Shown here: one piece after another, positions 26,384-35,979 of the stretch
Layout of the letters: each line of letters begins with the position of its first letter
How positions within the stretch are numbered: the stretch's first letter is position 1
Source: Glaciecola sp.
GTDB taxonomy: Bacteria; Pseudomonadota; Gammaproteobacteria; Enterobacterales; Alteromonadaceae
Reading direction: 5' to 3'
DNA length: 64,000 bases
Assembly: GCA_029246415.1 (NCBI GenBank)
Contig: JAQWNF010000008.1
Coordinates: 1 to 64,000, forward strand
The notes under the pieces: model-generated
Told to the model about the DNA's origin: nothing
The model's input: the letters and a program-made list of their open reading frames with translations, nothing else
Databases searched by the model: none
Program-made: the position numbers and the translations under genes

Positions 26384-26401
26384 TTAAACAACGTTGTCTT
26401 T
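26384..26401. promoter_or_regulatory. Predicted LacI-family operator at the susC promoter
   Basis: TTAAACAACGTTGTCTTT, identical over 18 bases to the two other sites, centred about 43 bases before the susC start codon and just downstream of the promoter elements, at or near the expected transcription start. Confidence 0.85.
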
Positions 26402-26435
26402 ATACATTAATATAACGTTCATGTACAACTGTCAA
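26399..26435 (-). promoter_or_regulatory. Sigma-70-type promoter of susCD
   Basis: On the minus strand a perfect TTGACA (26430-26435) is followed after 17 bases by TATTAA (26407-26412). A second possible -10, TATAAA (26399-26404), abuts the operator as in the SP-transporter promoter. Either reading gives a strong gammaproteobacterial promoter, not the Bacteroidota -33/-7 type. Confidence 0.75.
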
Positions 26436-26594
26436 CATATATTTAACAAAAGTTCTACTGTTTCGATCAGTTAATCAGGATTTAATAAGATTTGTTTATC
26501 AATCACAAGACGAATTGGCTTTACGCGATCATAATTACGATTGCTAAAAGCGGTAGATTTAACTTAAATGCTCTGTGATATTTGGACATAAAAA
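26436..26594. other. Right boundary of the fructan locus, no gene seen
   Basis: AT-rich spacer between the susC promoter and the gcvP terminator. Short frames on both strands have no recognisable product. No inverted repeats, tRNA end or direct repeat that would mark an integration junction was seen. Confidence 0.5.
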
Positions 26595-26631
26595 GACCCC
26601 CAGTAATTGGATAGTCCAACTATTGGGGGTC
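26595..26631 (-). terminator. Rho-independent terminator of gcvTHP
   Basis: GACCCCCA...TGGGGGTC stem of 17 bases per arm with two G-T type positions and a three-base loop, followed on the minus strand by TTTTTAT. It lies about 115 bases after the gcvP stop. Confidence 0.85.
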
Positions 26632-26681
26632 ACTTCACCATTTCTGGTTCGCTTTTTTGATCTCAATGAATGCTTGTACCG

Positions 26682-26710
26682 GTTGCAAACTTTATTTGAG
26701 TTGCAAACTT
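26682..26710. repeat. Short direct repeat between gcvP and its terminator
   Basis: GTTGCAAACTT occurs at 26682-26692 and again at 26700-26710, 18 bases apart. It lies in the gcvP 3' untranslated region; function unknown. Confidence 0.4.
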
Positions 26711-26746
26711 AATTCCGATAGTTGCATTCTTTATTCATGCTCTACA

Positions 26747-29722
26747 CTATTCTAAGATCTCTCGATAACTATCCAAATCAGGACAGCTACATACCAAGTT
26801 ACGATCCCCGTACACATCATCGATACGGTTCACTGATGGCCAGAACTTATTACGAGCTACCGCTGCCACTGGATACGCTGCGAGTTCACGCGTATAGCTG
26901 CGCTCCCAGTTAGCATCACAGATATCAGCCAACGTATGCGGCGCATTATGTAATGGATTATCAATCGCATCCCACTCACCCGATTGCACTTTAGCAATCT
27001 CATGACGAATACCAATCATCGCTTCGATAAATCTATCAAGTTCAACTTTCGCTTCTGATTCAGTCGGCTCAATCATCAACGTACCCGCTACTGGGAATGA
27101 CATCGTTGGCGCATGGAAACCATAATCGTTCAAACGCTTAGCCACATCCATCTCAGTGACGCCTGAGGCTTCTTTGAGTGGACGTAAATCAATAATACAT
27201 TCGTGAGCGACGCGGCCATTCATCCCTTTGTACAAAATAGGATAATGCGCTTCAAGTTGCTGTGCGACATAGTTAGCATTTAATATCGCCACCTCTGTTG
27301 CACGCTTTAAGCCTTCACTGCCCATCATTTTGATATACATATAGCTGATCGGTAATATTGATGCACTGCCCCACGGCGCTGCTGATACAGCACCATTACG
27401 CGCATCTGATGCACCTAACTGTTCACCTGTACCACCGGCAACCACTTCCACTTGTGAGTGATTTGGTAAAAACGGCGCTAAATGCGCTTTAACACCAATT
27501 GGTCCCATACCAGGACCGCCACCACCATGTGGGATACAGAATGTCTTGTGTAAGTTCAAGTGTGATACATCTGAGCCAATTAAGCCTGGCGATGTGATCC
27601 CCACTTGCGCATTCATGTTCGCGCCATCCATGTACACCTGACCACCAAATTCGTGGACAATATCACAGATCTCTTTAACCGTTTCTTCATACACACCGTG
27701 CGTCGATGGGTACGTAATCATGGCACATGCTAGGTTATCAGCGACTTCTTCAGCCTTGCTGCGTAAATCCACTAAATCCACGTTACCCGCTTCATCACAG
27801 TTGACCACGACCACTTTATAGCTCACCATCTGCGCTGACGCGGGGTTAGTCCCGTGCGCTGATTGTGGAATTAACACCACATCACGATGATCATCACCAC
27901 GGCTTGCATGGTAGCGTTTAATCGCTAACAAACCGGCGTATTCACCTTGTGCACCTGAGTTAGGCTGCATCGACATCGCATCATAACCAGTAATATCAAT
28001 TAACCAATCTGACAACACGTCGATCATGGTTTTGTAACCACCGGCTTGTTCTATTGGCGCAAATGGGTGTAACTGACCAAATTCAGGCCAAGTCACGGGG
28101 ATCATCTCCGCTACTGCATTAAGCTTCATCGTACATGAACCTAATGAAATCATAGAGTGGTTCAACGCTAAATCTTTGTCTTCTAAAGATTTAATATAAC
28201 GCAGCATTTCAGTTTCGGAGTGATATGAATTAAACACATCATGGGTCAAAAACTCACTTTCACGTACCAAACTATCAGGAATACCATGCGTACCCGTTTG
28301 GGTTAACTGCGCATCAATCTGTGCGATGGTCTCAGCATAAAAACTGGCATCAGCTTGAGCACCCAAGAATACCGATAACAAATCAGCTAAGTCTTCACGC
28401 GTTGATGTTTCATCAAAAGCAACCGATACCGCACCATCTAAATCAGAGCGTAAGTTAATATCTAATGCTTGTGCTGCGGCAATAATGCCCGCCTTATCCG
28501 CGACATCGACTGTCACCGTATCAAAGAAAGTGTTGTGACGAACGCTTACGCCTTGCTTAGCGCTTTGTGCATTACCTTCGGCATTTGCGGTATTTAACGC
28601 CGTCACGAAGATATTCGCTAATCGATGAATCCGTGACGCTATTTGCGTTAAACCAATAGGACCATGATATACCGCATAGAATGATGCCATATTCGCTAAT
28701 AAGACTTGAGCCGTACAAATGTTGGAATTAGCTTTTTCACGACGGATATGTTGTTCACGAGTTTGCAATGCCATGCGCAAAGCTGGACGACCACGTGTAT
28801 CTTTAGACACACCAATAATACGACCAGGTAATGAACGCTTATAGCTTTCACGAGTTGCAAAAAACGCCGCATGAGGACCGCCGTACCCCATAGGTACACC
28901 AAAGCGCTGTGCAGAACCAAAGACCACATCCGCGCCTAGCTCTCCAGGTGGCTTAAGCAAGGTTAAACCTAGTAGGTCAGTTGCAACCGATACAATCGCT
29001 TTATTGGCTTGCAAGGCGGCAATGATTTCAGAGATATCATTAAGCTCCCCTTCCGTACCAGGGTATTGTAATAATGCCCCAAATACATCGTGCTCAGCAG
29101 CATTAATCGCATCACCATAAATCACTTCAAAACCAAACATATCAGCGCGAGTTTGTACCACGTCTTTGGTTTGTGGGTGTACGTTGTTGGCAACAAAAAA
29201 CGCATCGCATTTTTTATTTTTAGACACACGCTTGGCTAATGCCATTGCTTCAGCTGCCGCCGTCGCTTCATCGAGTAACGAAGCAGAGGCCAGCTCCATT
29301 CCCGTTAAATCAATCGTGGTTTGTTGGAAATTCAAAATCGCTTCTAAACGACCTTGCGCTATCTCTGGCTGATAAGGCGTATATGCCGTGTACCAACCTG
29401 GATTTTCTAATACGTTACGTAAAATCACGTTCGGTGTATGCGTATTATAATAGCCCATACCGATGAAAGAGCGTTTGATTTGGTTTTGACTCGCTATTTC
29501 TTTTAACGCAGCAAGGGCTTGCACTTCGGTAAAGGCTTCACCGACATGCAATCCTTCCGAGCGGATGCTCGCAGGCACAGTTTGCGTCATAAGATCGTCT
29601 AAAGACTCCGCGCCCACCACATCAAGCATTGCTTGAATTTCAGGACGGCCAGGGCCAATATGGCGACGGATAAAATCGTTATTATTCTCAAGTTCATTGA
29701 GTGATAGGTTACTAAATGGCAT
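26747..29722 (-). CDS. gcvP: Glycine dehydrogenase (decarboxylating), P protein
   Basis: 991 residues, slightly longer than the usual 950-965. PLP-dependent P protein that decarboxylates glycine and passes the aminomethyl group to the lipoyl arm of GcvH. Visible markers: the N-terminal [35 protein letters not shown], the glycine-rich loop [13 protein letters not shown] preceded by the PLP-binding lysine in LNLHKTF, and the C-terminus [15 protein letters not shown] (here [10 protein letters not shown]). Third gene of the gcvTHP operon, 122 bases after gcvH and followed by its terminator. Confidence 0.97.
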   Translation of the reverse strand: MPFSNLSLNELENNNDFIRRHIGPGRPEIQAMLDVVGAESLDDLMTQTVPASIRSEGLHVGEAFTEVQALAALKEIASQNQIKRSFIGMGYYNTHTPNVILRNVLENPGWYTAYTPYQPEIAQGRLEAILNFQQTTIDLTGMELASASLLDEATAAAEAMALAKRVSKNKKCDAFFVANNVHPQTKDVVQTRADMFGFEVIYGDAINAAEHDVFGALLQYPGTEGELNDISEIIAALQANKAIVSVATDLLGLTLLKPPGELGADVVFGSAQRFGVPMGYGGPHAAFFATRESYKRSLPGRIIGVSKDTRGRPALRMALQTREQHIRREKANSNICTAQVLLANMASFYAVYHGPIGLTQIASRIHRLANIFVTALNTANAEGNAQSAKQGVSVRHNTFFDTVTVDVADKAGIIAAAQALDINLRSDLDGAVSVAFDETSTREDLADLLSVFLGAQADASFYAETIAQIDAQLTQTGTHGIPDSLVRESEFLTHDVFNSYHSETEMLRYIKSLEDKDLALNHSMISLGSCTMKLNAVAEMIPVTWPEFGQLHPFAPIEQAGGYKTMIDVLSDWLIDITGYDAMSMQPNSGAQGEYAGLLAIKRYHASRGDDHRDVVLIPQSAHGTNPASAQMVSYKVVVVNCDEAGNVDLVDLRSKAEEVADNLACAMITYPSTHGVYEETVKEICDIVHEFGGQVYMDGANMNAQVGITSPGLIGSDVSHLNLHKTFCIPHGGGGPGMGPIGVKAHLAPFLPNHSQVEVVAGGTGEQLGASDARNGAVSAAPWGSASILPISYMYIKMMGSEGLKRATEVAILNANYVAQQLEAHYPILYKGMNGRVAHECIIDLRPLKEASGVTEMDVAKRLNDYGFHAPTMSFPVAGTLMIEPTESEAKVELDRFIEAMIGIRHEIAKVQSGEWDAIDNPLHNAPHTLADICDANWERSYTRELAAYPVAAVARNKFWPSVNRIDDVYGDRNLVCSCPDLDSYREILE

Positions 29723-29844
29723 AAGTTAAGCGCTTCTTTGAATAAACAGTTTCCAGTCACAGTAGGTATTAACAGTGACCAAATCTGATCGCATCTTGTC
29801 CACGGCAAACAGACAAGACGCCATCGTTATTTTATGTTCGAGAC

Positions 29845-30234
29845 TTACTCGTCTTCGATACTTTCTGCATATCCATCTGCATCTAACAAACTTTCTACTT
29901 CGCTGATATCGTCAGCTTTGACTTTAAATAACCAACCGTCACCGTATGGGTCAGAGTTAACTAGCTCTGGTGAGTCTTCTAAATCTTCATTAACTTCGAT
30001 AACTTCGCCAGTGATCGGCGCGTAAACGTCAGAAGCCGCTTTAACCGACTCAGCAACGGCAACATCGTCACCCATTGCGATTTGATCACCTTCATCAGGC
30101 AGATCCAAAAATACCATGTCGCCTAATAACTCTTGGGCATGTTCTGTAATGCCCACGGTATAGACGCCGTTACCTTCTGGACGAACCCACTCGTGGCTAG
30201 CTGCATATCGTAATTCTGCTGGAATGTTGCTCAT
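29845..30234 (-). CDS. gcvH: Glycine cleavage system H protein
   Basis: 129-residue lipoyl carrier. The lipoylated lysine is Lys65 in [12 protein letters not shown], followed by [12 protein letters not shown] and the C-terminal [11 protein letters not shown]. It shuttles intermediates between GcvP, GcvT and lipoamide dehydrogenase. AGGAACG precedes the start. It lies 54 bases after gcvT. Confidence 0.97.
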   Translation of the reverse strand: MSNIPAELRYAASHEWVRPEGNGVYTVGITEHAQELLGDMVFLDLPDEGDQIAMGDDVAVAESVKAASDVYAPITGEVIEVNEDLEDSPELVNSDPYGDGWLFKVKADDISEVESLLDADGYAESIEDE

Positions 30235-30288
30235 AATCGTTCCTAAATGTTGGTTTGTTTTGATTTAATCAATTTTTCTAAAAAATAC

Positions 30289-31368
30289 TTATAAAACGCT
30301 TTTGCCGTTACGCACAAAACTTGGCTTAACTACATCTACTGTAACCCACTTTTTGCGCATTTCAACCTCGGCGTGATCCGTCACTGAACTCGCAACGCGT
30401 GCAAGTGCCACAGAATGCCCTAATGTTGGCGAAAACGTCCCCGAAGTAATGATCCCTTCACCGCCTGCTACGGTTACTTTTTGGCCTGCGCGCAACACGC
30501 CTTTTTCACGCATTACTAAACCAACTAACTTGTCAGTCCCTGCTGCTTTTTGTGCAGTTAATATGTCACGGCCAACAAAATCACGATCCGTTGGCTCCCA
30601 CGTGATTGTCCATCCCATGTTGGCTTCAAGTGGCGAAATCGTCTCGTCCATATCTTGACCATACAAGTTCATGCCCGCTTCTAGGCGCAATGTATCACGC
30701 GCACCTAAACCACAAGGGGCAACACCTAAATCTAATAATGCTTGCCAAAAATCAGCCGCTTGATCATTAGGTACCATGATTTCATATCCGGCTTCACCCG
30801 TGTAACCTGTGGTCGCAATAAACAAGTCTTCTGCTTGTACGCCATAAAACGGCTTCATGCCCGCGACCGCTTCGTTTTGTGCAGCACTAAACAACTGCCC
30901 CGCTTTTGCTTTGGCATTTGGACCTTGTACCGCAATCATCGCAAATTCATCACGCTCAGTAATGGTCACAGTGAAACCTTCGGCTTTAGCCGCTAACCAA
31001 TCTAAATCTTTTTGCTTAGTCGCAGAATTGACCACCAAACGGTAGTTAGTATCGTCGAAAAAATATACAATCAAGTCATCCACTACACCGCCTGCTTCAT
31101 TCAGCATACCCGAATATAGTGCCTTGCCTTTGTCTTGTAACTTCGCCACATCATTGGCTAACAAATAACGTAAGTAGGCTTGAGCTTGCGGCCCTTTGAC
31201 ATCCACAATCGTCATGTGCGATACGTCAAACATACCGGCATCACGACGTACTGCATGGTGTTCCTCGATTTGTGAGCCGTAGTTAATTGGCATATCCCAA
31301 CCAAAAAAATCAACCATTTTAGCTCCCGCTTCAAGGTGTTTTGCGTGTAATACCGTCTTATTTGTCAT
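30289..31368 (-). CDS. gcvT: Aminomethyltransferase, T protein
   Basis: 359 residues; the ATG at 31368 (MTNKTVLH) is better placed after AGG than the in-frame ATG six bases upstream. Tetrahydrofolate-dependent T protein that transfers the C1 unit to folate and releases ammonia. Motifs: [34 protein letters not shown] at the N-terminus (shown in part), [30 protein letters not shown] and [16 protein letters not shown]. First gene of the operon. In the 176-base region divergent to the lysR gene I see no structure that I can call a glycine riboswitch. Confidence 0.96.
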   Translation of the reverse strand: MTNKTVLHAKHLEAGAKMVDFFGWDMPINYGSQIEEHHAVRRDAGMFDVSHMTIVDVKGPQAQAYLRYLLANDVAKLQDKGKALYSGMLNEAGGVVDDLIVYFFDDTNYRLVVNSATKQKDLDWLAAKAEGFTVTITERDEFAMIAVQGPNAKAKAGQLFSAAQNEAVAGMKPFYGVQAEDLFIATTGYTGEAGYEIMVPNDQAADFWQALLDLGVAPCGLGARDTLRLEAGMNLYGQDMDETISPLEANMGWTITWEPTDRDFVGRDILTAQKAAGTDKLVGLVMREKGVLRAGQKVTVAGGEGIITSGTFSPTLGHSVALARVASSVTDHAEVEMRKKWVTVDVVKPSFVRNGKSVL

Positions 31369-31544
31369 GTCCATGCCTATTGTTGAGGTTGCAGACTTAA
31401 TGTCATTTTATGGGTCGATACTAGCGAGGTGATAGCAGTAAATCTAATTTGAAAGTTTAATTTATATATAAGTTTTTTAAATGTATAATCAACCAAACAT
31501 CAGCTTAACTTATATTTAACACTCACTTCTCGGAGGATAAACAG

Positions 31545-32399
31545 ATGCAACAACTCTCTTTGGATGCCGTGCGCATGTTTGTCACCGTACATGATGTGGG
31601 TGGCTATGCTAAAGCTGGTGAGGTGATAGGCCGCTCGCAGCCTGCTATCTCCTTGCAAATCAAGAAACTCGAAACCCAATTAGGCAAAAAACTCTTTACC
31701 AAATCAGGGCAACGCCATGTGTTATCCCTCGATGGCGAATGGTTTTTGACTCATGCACGTGAGCTATTAGCGCTGAATGATAAGATCTTACAAAGTGTTC
31801 AGGCCAACTCTCTCAAAGGGCGTTTGCGCTTGGGGATCCCTTCTGAGTTTGCCTCCACCTTGTTACCTAGCTTGATTGGTGAGTTTTCGCAGCGCTATCC
31901 CGATGTCTCATTGGACGTGACCTCTGCCTTGTCGCGACATTTGTTATCTAGCGCACGCAAAGATGATTTTGATTTGGTGTTGGCGTTAGTGCCTCCGGAT
32001 CAAGCCACGACGGGTGAAGTTATTCGCAAAGATGAACTGGTGTGGGTGGGTGATGACTCCTACCCGATTAAACCGGATATGTTGTCATTAGTCCTCGCCC
32101 CAGATGGTTGCGTGTATCGCAGTCGTGCCATTGAACTGCTCAAACAACAAACCCAAATGTGGAAAATTCGCTACACCAACCCTGATTTATACGGATTAAT
32201 TGCCGCGATGCAACAAGGCTTAGGGGTCACGCCACTAGCTCGTTCATCGGTGCCTGATGCCCTACAAATCATTCGCAGTCCGTTACTGCCCAAACTCGGA
32301 AAAATTAATATTTGCTTATTTAACTTCGATACCCAGCACCCCGAAGTCAGTAAAACCTTGTCTACATTTATTCGCCAACGATTACGCGCAAAAACCTAG
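31545..32399 (+). CDS. LysR-family transcriptional regulator
   Basis: 284 residues with an N-terminal winged helix-turn-helix (LDAVRMFVTVHDVGGYAKAG, RSQPAISLQIKKLE) and a LysR substrate-binding domain starting at GRLRLGIPSEFA. A strong GGAGG lies upstream. It is divergent from gcvT, so regulation of the glycine cleavage operon is possible, but it is shorter and different in sequence from what I recall of GcvA. LysR genes often regulate their divergent neighbour, but the effector is not evident. Confidence 0.85.
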   Translation: MQQLSLDAVRMFVTVHDVGGYAKAGEVIGRSQPAISLQIKKLETQLGKKLFTKSGQRHVLSLDGEWFLTHARELLALNDKILQSVQANSLKGRLRLGIPSEFASTLLPSLIGEFSQRYPDVSLDVTSALSRHLLSSARKDDFDLVLALVPPDQATTGEVIRKDELVWVGDDSYPIKPDMLSLVLAPDGCVYRSRAIELLKQQTQMWKIRYTNPDLYGLIAAMQQGLGVTPLARSSVPDALQIIRSPLLPKLGKINICLFNFDTQHPEVSKTLSTFIRQRLRAKT

Positions 32400-32436
32400 T
32401 CAAGATTGTCCTGATTCGCTACACTCAAATTGGTAA

Positions 32437-32460
32437 TAATTTGGCTCTGACCCTATTTTA
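32437..32460. repeat. Short repeat remnant (GGGTCAGAGCC type)
   Basis: AATTTGGCTCTGACCCTATTTT is a single copy, between lysR and elbB, of a short sequence I associate with dispersed REP-like elements in gammaproteobacteria. It resembles the palindrome at 509-523 (core TCAGA/TCTGA with GACCC). It directly precedes the elbB ribosome-binding site. Confidence 0.35.
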
Positions 32461-32475
32461 TATGGAGAAACGGAT

Positions 32476-33132
32476 ATGGCAAAAGTAGCAGTGATTTTAG
32501 CGGGATGCGGCGTATATGATGGCGCAGAAATTAACGAAGCAGTACTCACCTTATTACACCTAGCGAAAGCAGGTGCGCAAGTACAGTGCTTTGCTCCTGA
32601 TCAAAACCAGTACCACACCATCAATCATATGACCGGTGAAGCAATGCCTGAAACGCGCAATGTCATGGTCGAAGCCTCGCGCATCACCCGTGGTGATATA
32701 CAGCCACTCACTGCGCTCAATGCCGACGATTTTGATGCCTTGATTGTGCCAGGTGGATTTGGCGCGGCTAAAAACCTTTGTGATTTTGCACTTAAAGGCA
32801 CCGAGGCAACCATTAATAATGCCATGTTTGATGCCTGCGCACAGTTTGCCAAAGCAGCCAAACCTGCCGGGTATATGTGCATCGCGCCGGCAATGATCCC
32901 TATGGTTTATGGCAGTGATGCCAAAGTGTTAGTCACTATTGGCAATGATGCAGATACCGCCGCGGCTATTACTCAATTAGGCAGTGTGCATGTTGATTGT
33001 GCGGTCGATGATATTGTGATTGATGAAGCGCACAAAGTCGTGACAACCCCTGCATATATGTTGGCATCTAACTTGGTTGAAGCAGATGCCGGTATCAGTA
33101 AGTTGGTGGCCGCTACGCTGGCACTGATTTAA
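32476..33132 (+). CDS. elbB: Isoprenoid biosynthesis glyoxalase ElbB (DJ-1/PfpI fold)
   Basis: 218 residues, normal length. The start VAVILAGCGVYDGAEINEAV, the PGGFGAAKNLCDFA segment and the CIAPAMIP segment that follows match ElbB. The family has weak glyoxalase activity in vitro; its influence on isoprenoid production was noted through lycopene yields. Cytosolic. In E. coli elbB sits next to arcB and gltBD; here those genes lie 16 kb away. GGAG precedes the ATG. Confidence 0.92.
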   Translation: MAKVAVILAGCGVYDGAEINEAVLTLLHLAKAGAQVQCFAPDQNQYHTINHMTGEAMPETRNVMVEASRITRGDIQPLTALNADDFDALIVPGGFGAAKNLCDFALKGTEATINNAMFDACAQFAKAAKPAGYMCIAPAMIPMVYGSDAKVLVTIGNDADTAAAITQLGSVHVDCAVDDIVIDEAHKVVTTPAYMLASNLVEADAGISKLVAATLALI

Positions 33133-33172
33133 TATTATTGGAAATACTGCAAGGTTTTCGCTCTGATAACGA

Positions 33173-33571
33173 TTATGACGCATGCGCTATCGTGTGCGGC
33201 ATAGTCAATTCACGCGCTAATAACTTATGCGTTAAATAATGTAATAACTCGGTTTCATGCTCAGAACGTTCACCATCAACGCCGGTTATTTCCATTGCTA
33301 CTTCTACGACTTTTGCAGCATCAAAATTAAGCTCATCGGATTGAGATTTCAAAAAGCCCATCGCATCGCCTGCATCATTGGCAACTCGGGCTTCATGGAT
33401 GGCTTGAGTTAAAAACGCATCGCGACAAATTGGACTCTGCCATTTTAAATCGTCAATCACTTCTTCTAGATAGTCTTGCTCAGTTAAACTGACCATGCCG
33501 TCTACTTGATACAACAATACAGCAGTCTTGATTAAAGCTTCGTTAAAACGTTGATTCGGAGATAATTGCAT
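33173..33571 (-). CDS. TerB-like family protein
   Basis: 132 residues, all helical and acidic in character. Two TerB-type metal-binding-like segments (YQVDGMVSLTEQDYLEEV and ITGVDGERSEHETELLHYL) repeat the pattern D-G-x-x-S/x-x-E found in TerB/DUF533-type proteins. No signal peptide. AGAGGTG ribosome-binding site. No other tellurite genes are nearby, so a resistance role is not implied. Function unknown. Confidence 0.75.
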   Translation of the reverse strand: MQLSPNQRFNEALIKTAVLLYQVDGMVSLTEQDYLEEVIDDLKWQSPICRDAFLTQAIHEARVANDAGDAMGFLKSQSDELNFDAAKVVEVAMEITGVDGERSEHETELLHYLTHKLLARELTMPHTIAHAS

Positions 33572-33732
33572 GTTTCACCTCTTTATTTTTCATTCGGGTT
33601 TAAGACCAGAAAACGCATAGAAAGTTTCACAAATATTAGTCGAAAGACTAAATTAGTATAGATGGTAACTGTGAGTTAATTATAGAATTTAATAACATTA
33701 CGTTAACATGCTGAATCATCAGAAAATTTTCT

Positions 33733-34647
33733 TTACTTACCAGCACCAGGTGCAATCGCTAAATTTTCAATTGTTTGTAATACTTCTAAATTCGCTAAGG
33801 CTAACTGACACCCTTGCCCACTAAACCTTGCTCCTTTAGAGCAATCCACTTGCCATTGACGCAACACATATGCAGCAACACAAGCACGAACACTAATATC
33901 GACTTTCCCTTCGACCATTGCATAATCCATCTCAACCGCCAAAGAAGACGTTAAGCTCGGGTGTGGCACCAACTGCAATGTCACAAACTCATTAAACTGG
34001 GTATCTGCAGCACTTCGCTCGTGCGGATTGACCGGCTCATCCGTTTCGGCAATATAGGTAAAACGCGTGCACACAAAATCTCGAAACGCTTGATGCATGC
34101 GATCATACGCACGCACATGCCAACGGTGTCCATTATTAATTAATGAATGCGGGACCAGATCACGCTCACCTTCGCCTGATGCCACAGAGACATACTGGCA
34201 ATTCATCACACTTCCTTGGTGAATAGCACGCATCAATGCGGCAATAATCTCTGCGTCAGGATGAATCAAGCGCACCGCATCAAAACATTGTTCCGATGCT
34301 AAAGTCCCTAAGTTACCACTGGCAATACCATTGCCAAAGCCTTGTGACAGTGCAGTTAAGATTTGTTGTGGTTCATGCACAAACACAGATGTAAATTCAT
34401 ACGTACGATAATAGGATTTGGTTTGATGGATCAGTACTAAGTTGTGTGGGGCGATGGCTTTGTATTGAGCAAAATCGCGCGTTGCCGCAGCTAACCCAGT
34501 ACGAAAGCGCGCAATTAACTCGCTGCGAGAGATATGCCCAAAGTACTGCAAACTAAAATCGATAAAGGCTAAACGTTCTTTTTGTGCGTGCGGTAGATCA
34601 TCAATTTGTTGTTGCAAAGTGTGTGAAAAATCAGGGTTAATGTCCAT
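33733..34647 (-). CDS. WYL-domain transcriptional regulator, BrxR/CapW-like
   Basis: 304 residues. The N-terminal winged helix (LQYFGHISRSELIARF, AATRDFAQYKAI) is followed by a WYL domain with DLVPHSLINNGHRWHVRAYD and FRDFVCTRFT. That wording is typical of the stand-alone WYL repressors (BrxR, CapW) that control phage-defence operons. The C-terminal part (about residues 220-304) corresponds to the WCX extension. AGGAG lies upstream. No defence genes adjoin it: the next gene on the strand is TerB-like and the previous one a deacetylase-like enzyme. It may be a housekeeping paralogue or the relic of a lost defence island. Confidence 0.8.
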   Translation of the reverse strand: MDINPDFSHTLQQQIDDLPHAQKERLAFIDFSLQYFGHISRSELIARFRTGLAAATRDFAQYKAIAPHNLVLIHQTKSYYRTYEFTSVFVHEPQQILTALSQGFGNGIASGNLGTLASEQCFDAVRLIHPDAEIIAALMRAIHQGSVMNCQYVSVASGEGERDLVPHSLINNGHRWHVRAYDRMHQAFRDFVCTRFTYIAETDEPVNPHERSAADTQFNEFVTLQLVPHPSLTSSLAVEMDYAMVEGKVDISVRACVAAYVLRQWQVDCSKGARFSGQGCQLALANLEVLQTIENLAIAPGAGK

Positions 34648-34728
34648 AGTACAAAGCTCCTATTGTTACGTATGTCACTGGTCTAAATAGAGTGTAGCCT
34701 AGCCACAGTAAGCATGCAATCATTTTGA

Positions 34729-35625
34729 TTATACCACGCCAGCAGATCGAAATAGCTGCAGATGCACATCGACTAAGGCATCGATATCTCTTTGATAACC
34801 ACCGCCAATTACCGCAGCCACTGGCACACCAGCTGCAGCACATTTTGCATAAACCATGCGATCGCGTGCTAGTACACCTTGTGTCGTAATAGCCAAATGT
34901 CCCAAATCATCATCAATATGAATGTCCACTCCAGCGTCATAAATCACGGCATCAGGACGTGCTTGAATAAACGCTAAATGCAATGCACTATCTACGGCCT
35001 CTAGGTATTCATCATCTCCGGTACCTTTAGCCAAACCAATATCCATATCCGACACTTGTTTGCGGTGTGGGAAATTTTTTTCACCATGTAATGACACAGT
35101 AAAAATGTGCGGGTTTCCTTGGGCCAGTTTTGCCGTGCCATCACCTTGATGCACATCACAATCAAAAATTAAAACCGAATCAATCCCCGGTTGTGTCAAC
35201 ATTGACAGGGCGGCCAAATACAAGTCATTCACCATGCAAAAACCCGATCCAAAATCAGCAAACGCATGATGATAGCCGCCGGTTAGATTTAATGCTTTAC
35301 CGTGTTCAAGTGCAAGCTGTGCCGTCAATACTGTCCCACCGGCCGCGGTTAAGGTGCGTTGGATCAGTTGTTCTGACCAGGGAAAGCCAATACGCCGCAT
35401 CGCTTTGGGATCTAATTTACCTGCACACAATTCAGAGACATAAGTTTTGTCATAAACCTGACTTAATTTGATTGGTTCTAGGGGCACAGGTGTGTAAAAA
35501 TCAGATTCATCGACCCCTTGAGCGATCAATGCATCATAAATACCTTGGTATTTTTCAATGGGAAATCGGTGCCTGTATGGCAAATCGAGTTGTGAATAGA
35601 TTGGATGAAATACCAAAGGAATCAT
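34729..35625 (-). CDS. Histone-deacetylase-superfamily amidohydrolase
   Basis: 298 residues, zinc-dependent deacetylase fold. Metal and catalytic segments: TGGYHHAFADFGSGFCMVND (the HH pair), FDCDVHQGDGTA (Asp/His ligands) and YDAGVDIHIDDDLG (third ligand Asp), then GGGYQRDI. It fits the class IV-like bacterial group, which act on acetylated small amines or unknown substrates. Cytosolic. The WYL gene follows on the same strand about 80 bases on. Confidence 0.87.
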   Translation of the reverse strand: MIPLVFHPIYSQLDLPYRHRFPIEKYQGIYDALIAQGVDESDFYTPVPLEPIKLSQVYDKTYVSELCAGKLDPKAMRRIGFPWSEQLIQRTLTAAGGTVLTAQLALEHGKALNLTGGYHHAFADFGSGFCMVNDLYLAALSMLTQPGIDSVLIFDCDVHQGDGTAKLAQGNPHIFTVSLHGEKNFPHRKQVSDMDIGLAKGTGDDEYLEAVDSALHLAFIQARPDAVIYDAGVDIHIDDDLGHLAITTQGVLARDRMVYAKCAAAGVPVAAVIGGGYQRDIDALVDVHLQLFRSAGVV

Positions 35626-35678
35626 GACATCACTCTTATTGTTTTTTTTATTTTGTTTGATACTAAAAGGCGCTTACC

Positions 35679-35939
35679 TTGTCAGATAGTTTATCTTATT
35701 ACGAGTTAGGGTTTATTACGATCACTGATCCAAGTGTATTGGCGATATCACAACAAAATCAGCACACTATCATTCATTTTTCAGGTAATCCGAATGACAA
35801 GGTCAATGGTGTCGTGTTAAAAATAACCGAAGCAGAGCTCCTCAATTTTGATAAATATGAAACATCTGATTATCAACGTGTATCAGTATGCCTAGATTCA
35901 GGTATTACTTGTTATGCGTATGTAGCAAGTACCCAATAA
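35679..35939 (+). CDS. AIG2/gamma-glutamylcyclotransferase-like protein, N-terminally truncated, TTG start
   Basis: 86 residues from TTG at 35679, with AAAGG eight bases before it and an in-frame stop just upstream (35664-35666). The sequence aligns in order with the later two thirds of AIG2-like proteins: YELGFITITDPSVL, VNGVVLKITEAELLNFDKYE and YQRVSVCLDSGITCYAYVA. The conserved N-terminal part with the Y-G-T-L glycine loop, about 35 residues, is absent. Either a shortened protein is made or this is a decayed gene. I cannot find the missing segment in other frames upstream. Confidence 0.6.
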   Translation: MSDSLSYYELGFITITDPSVLAISQQNQHTIIHFSGNPNDKVNGVVLKITEAELLNFDKYETSDYQRVSVCLDSGITCYAYVASTQ

Positions 35940-35979
35940 GCTTAGCCTTACCATTTGTTAAACAATCAGTCGGGCATTA

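Noticed and set aside
31369-31544. Possible glycine riboswitch upstream of gcvT
   Set aside because: The region is short and AT-rich and none of the conserved aptamer segments that I know could be found.
33173-33571. Tellurite-resistance function for the TerB-like protein
   Set aside because: Only the fold family is supported; no terA, terC, terD or terZ genes are nearby.
33635-33651. TTAGTC-GAAA-GACTAA hairpin between the TerB-like and WYL genes
   Set aside because: Only six pairs and no T run in either direction; too weak to call a terminator.
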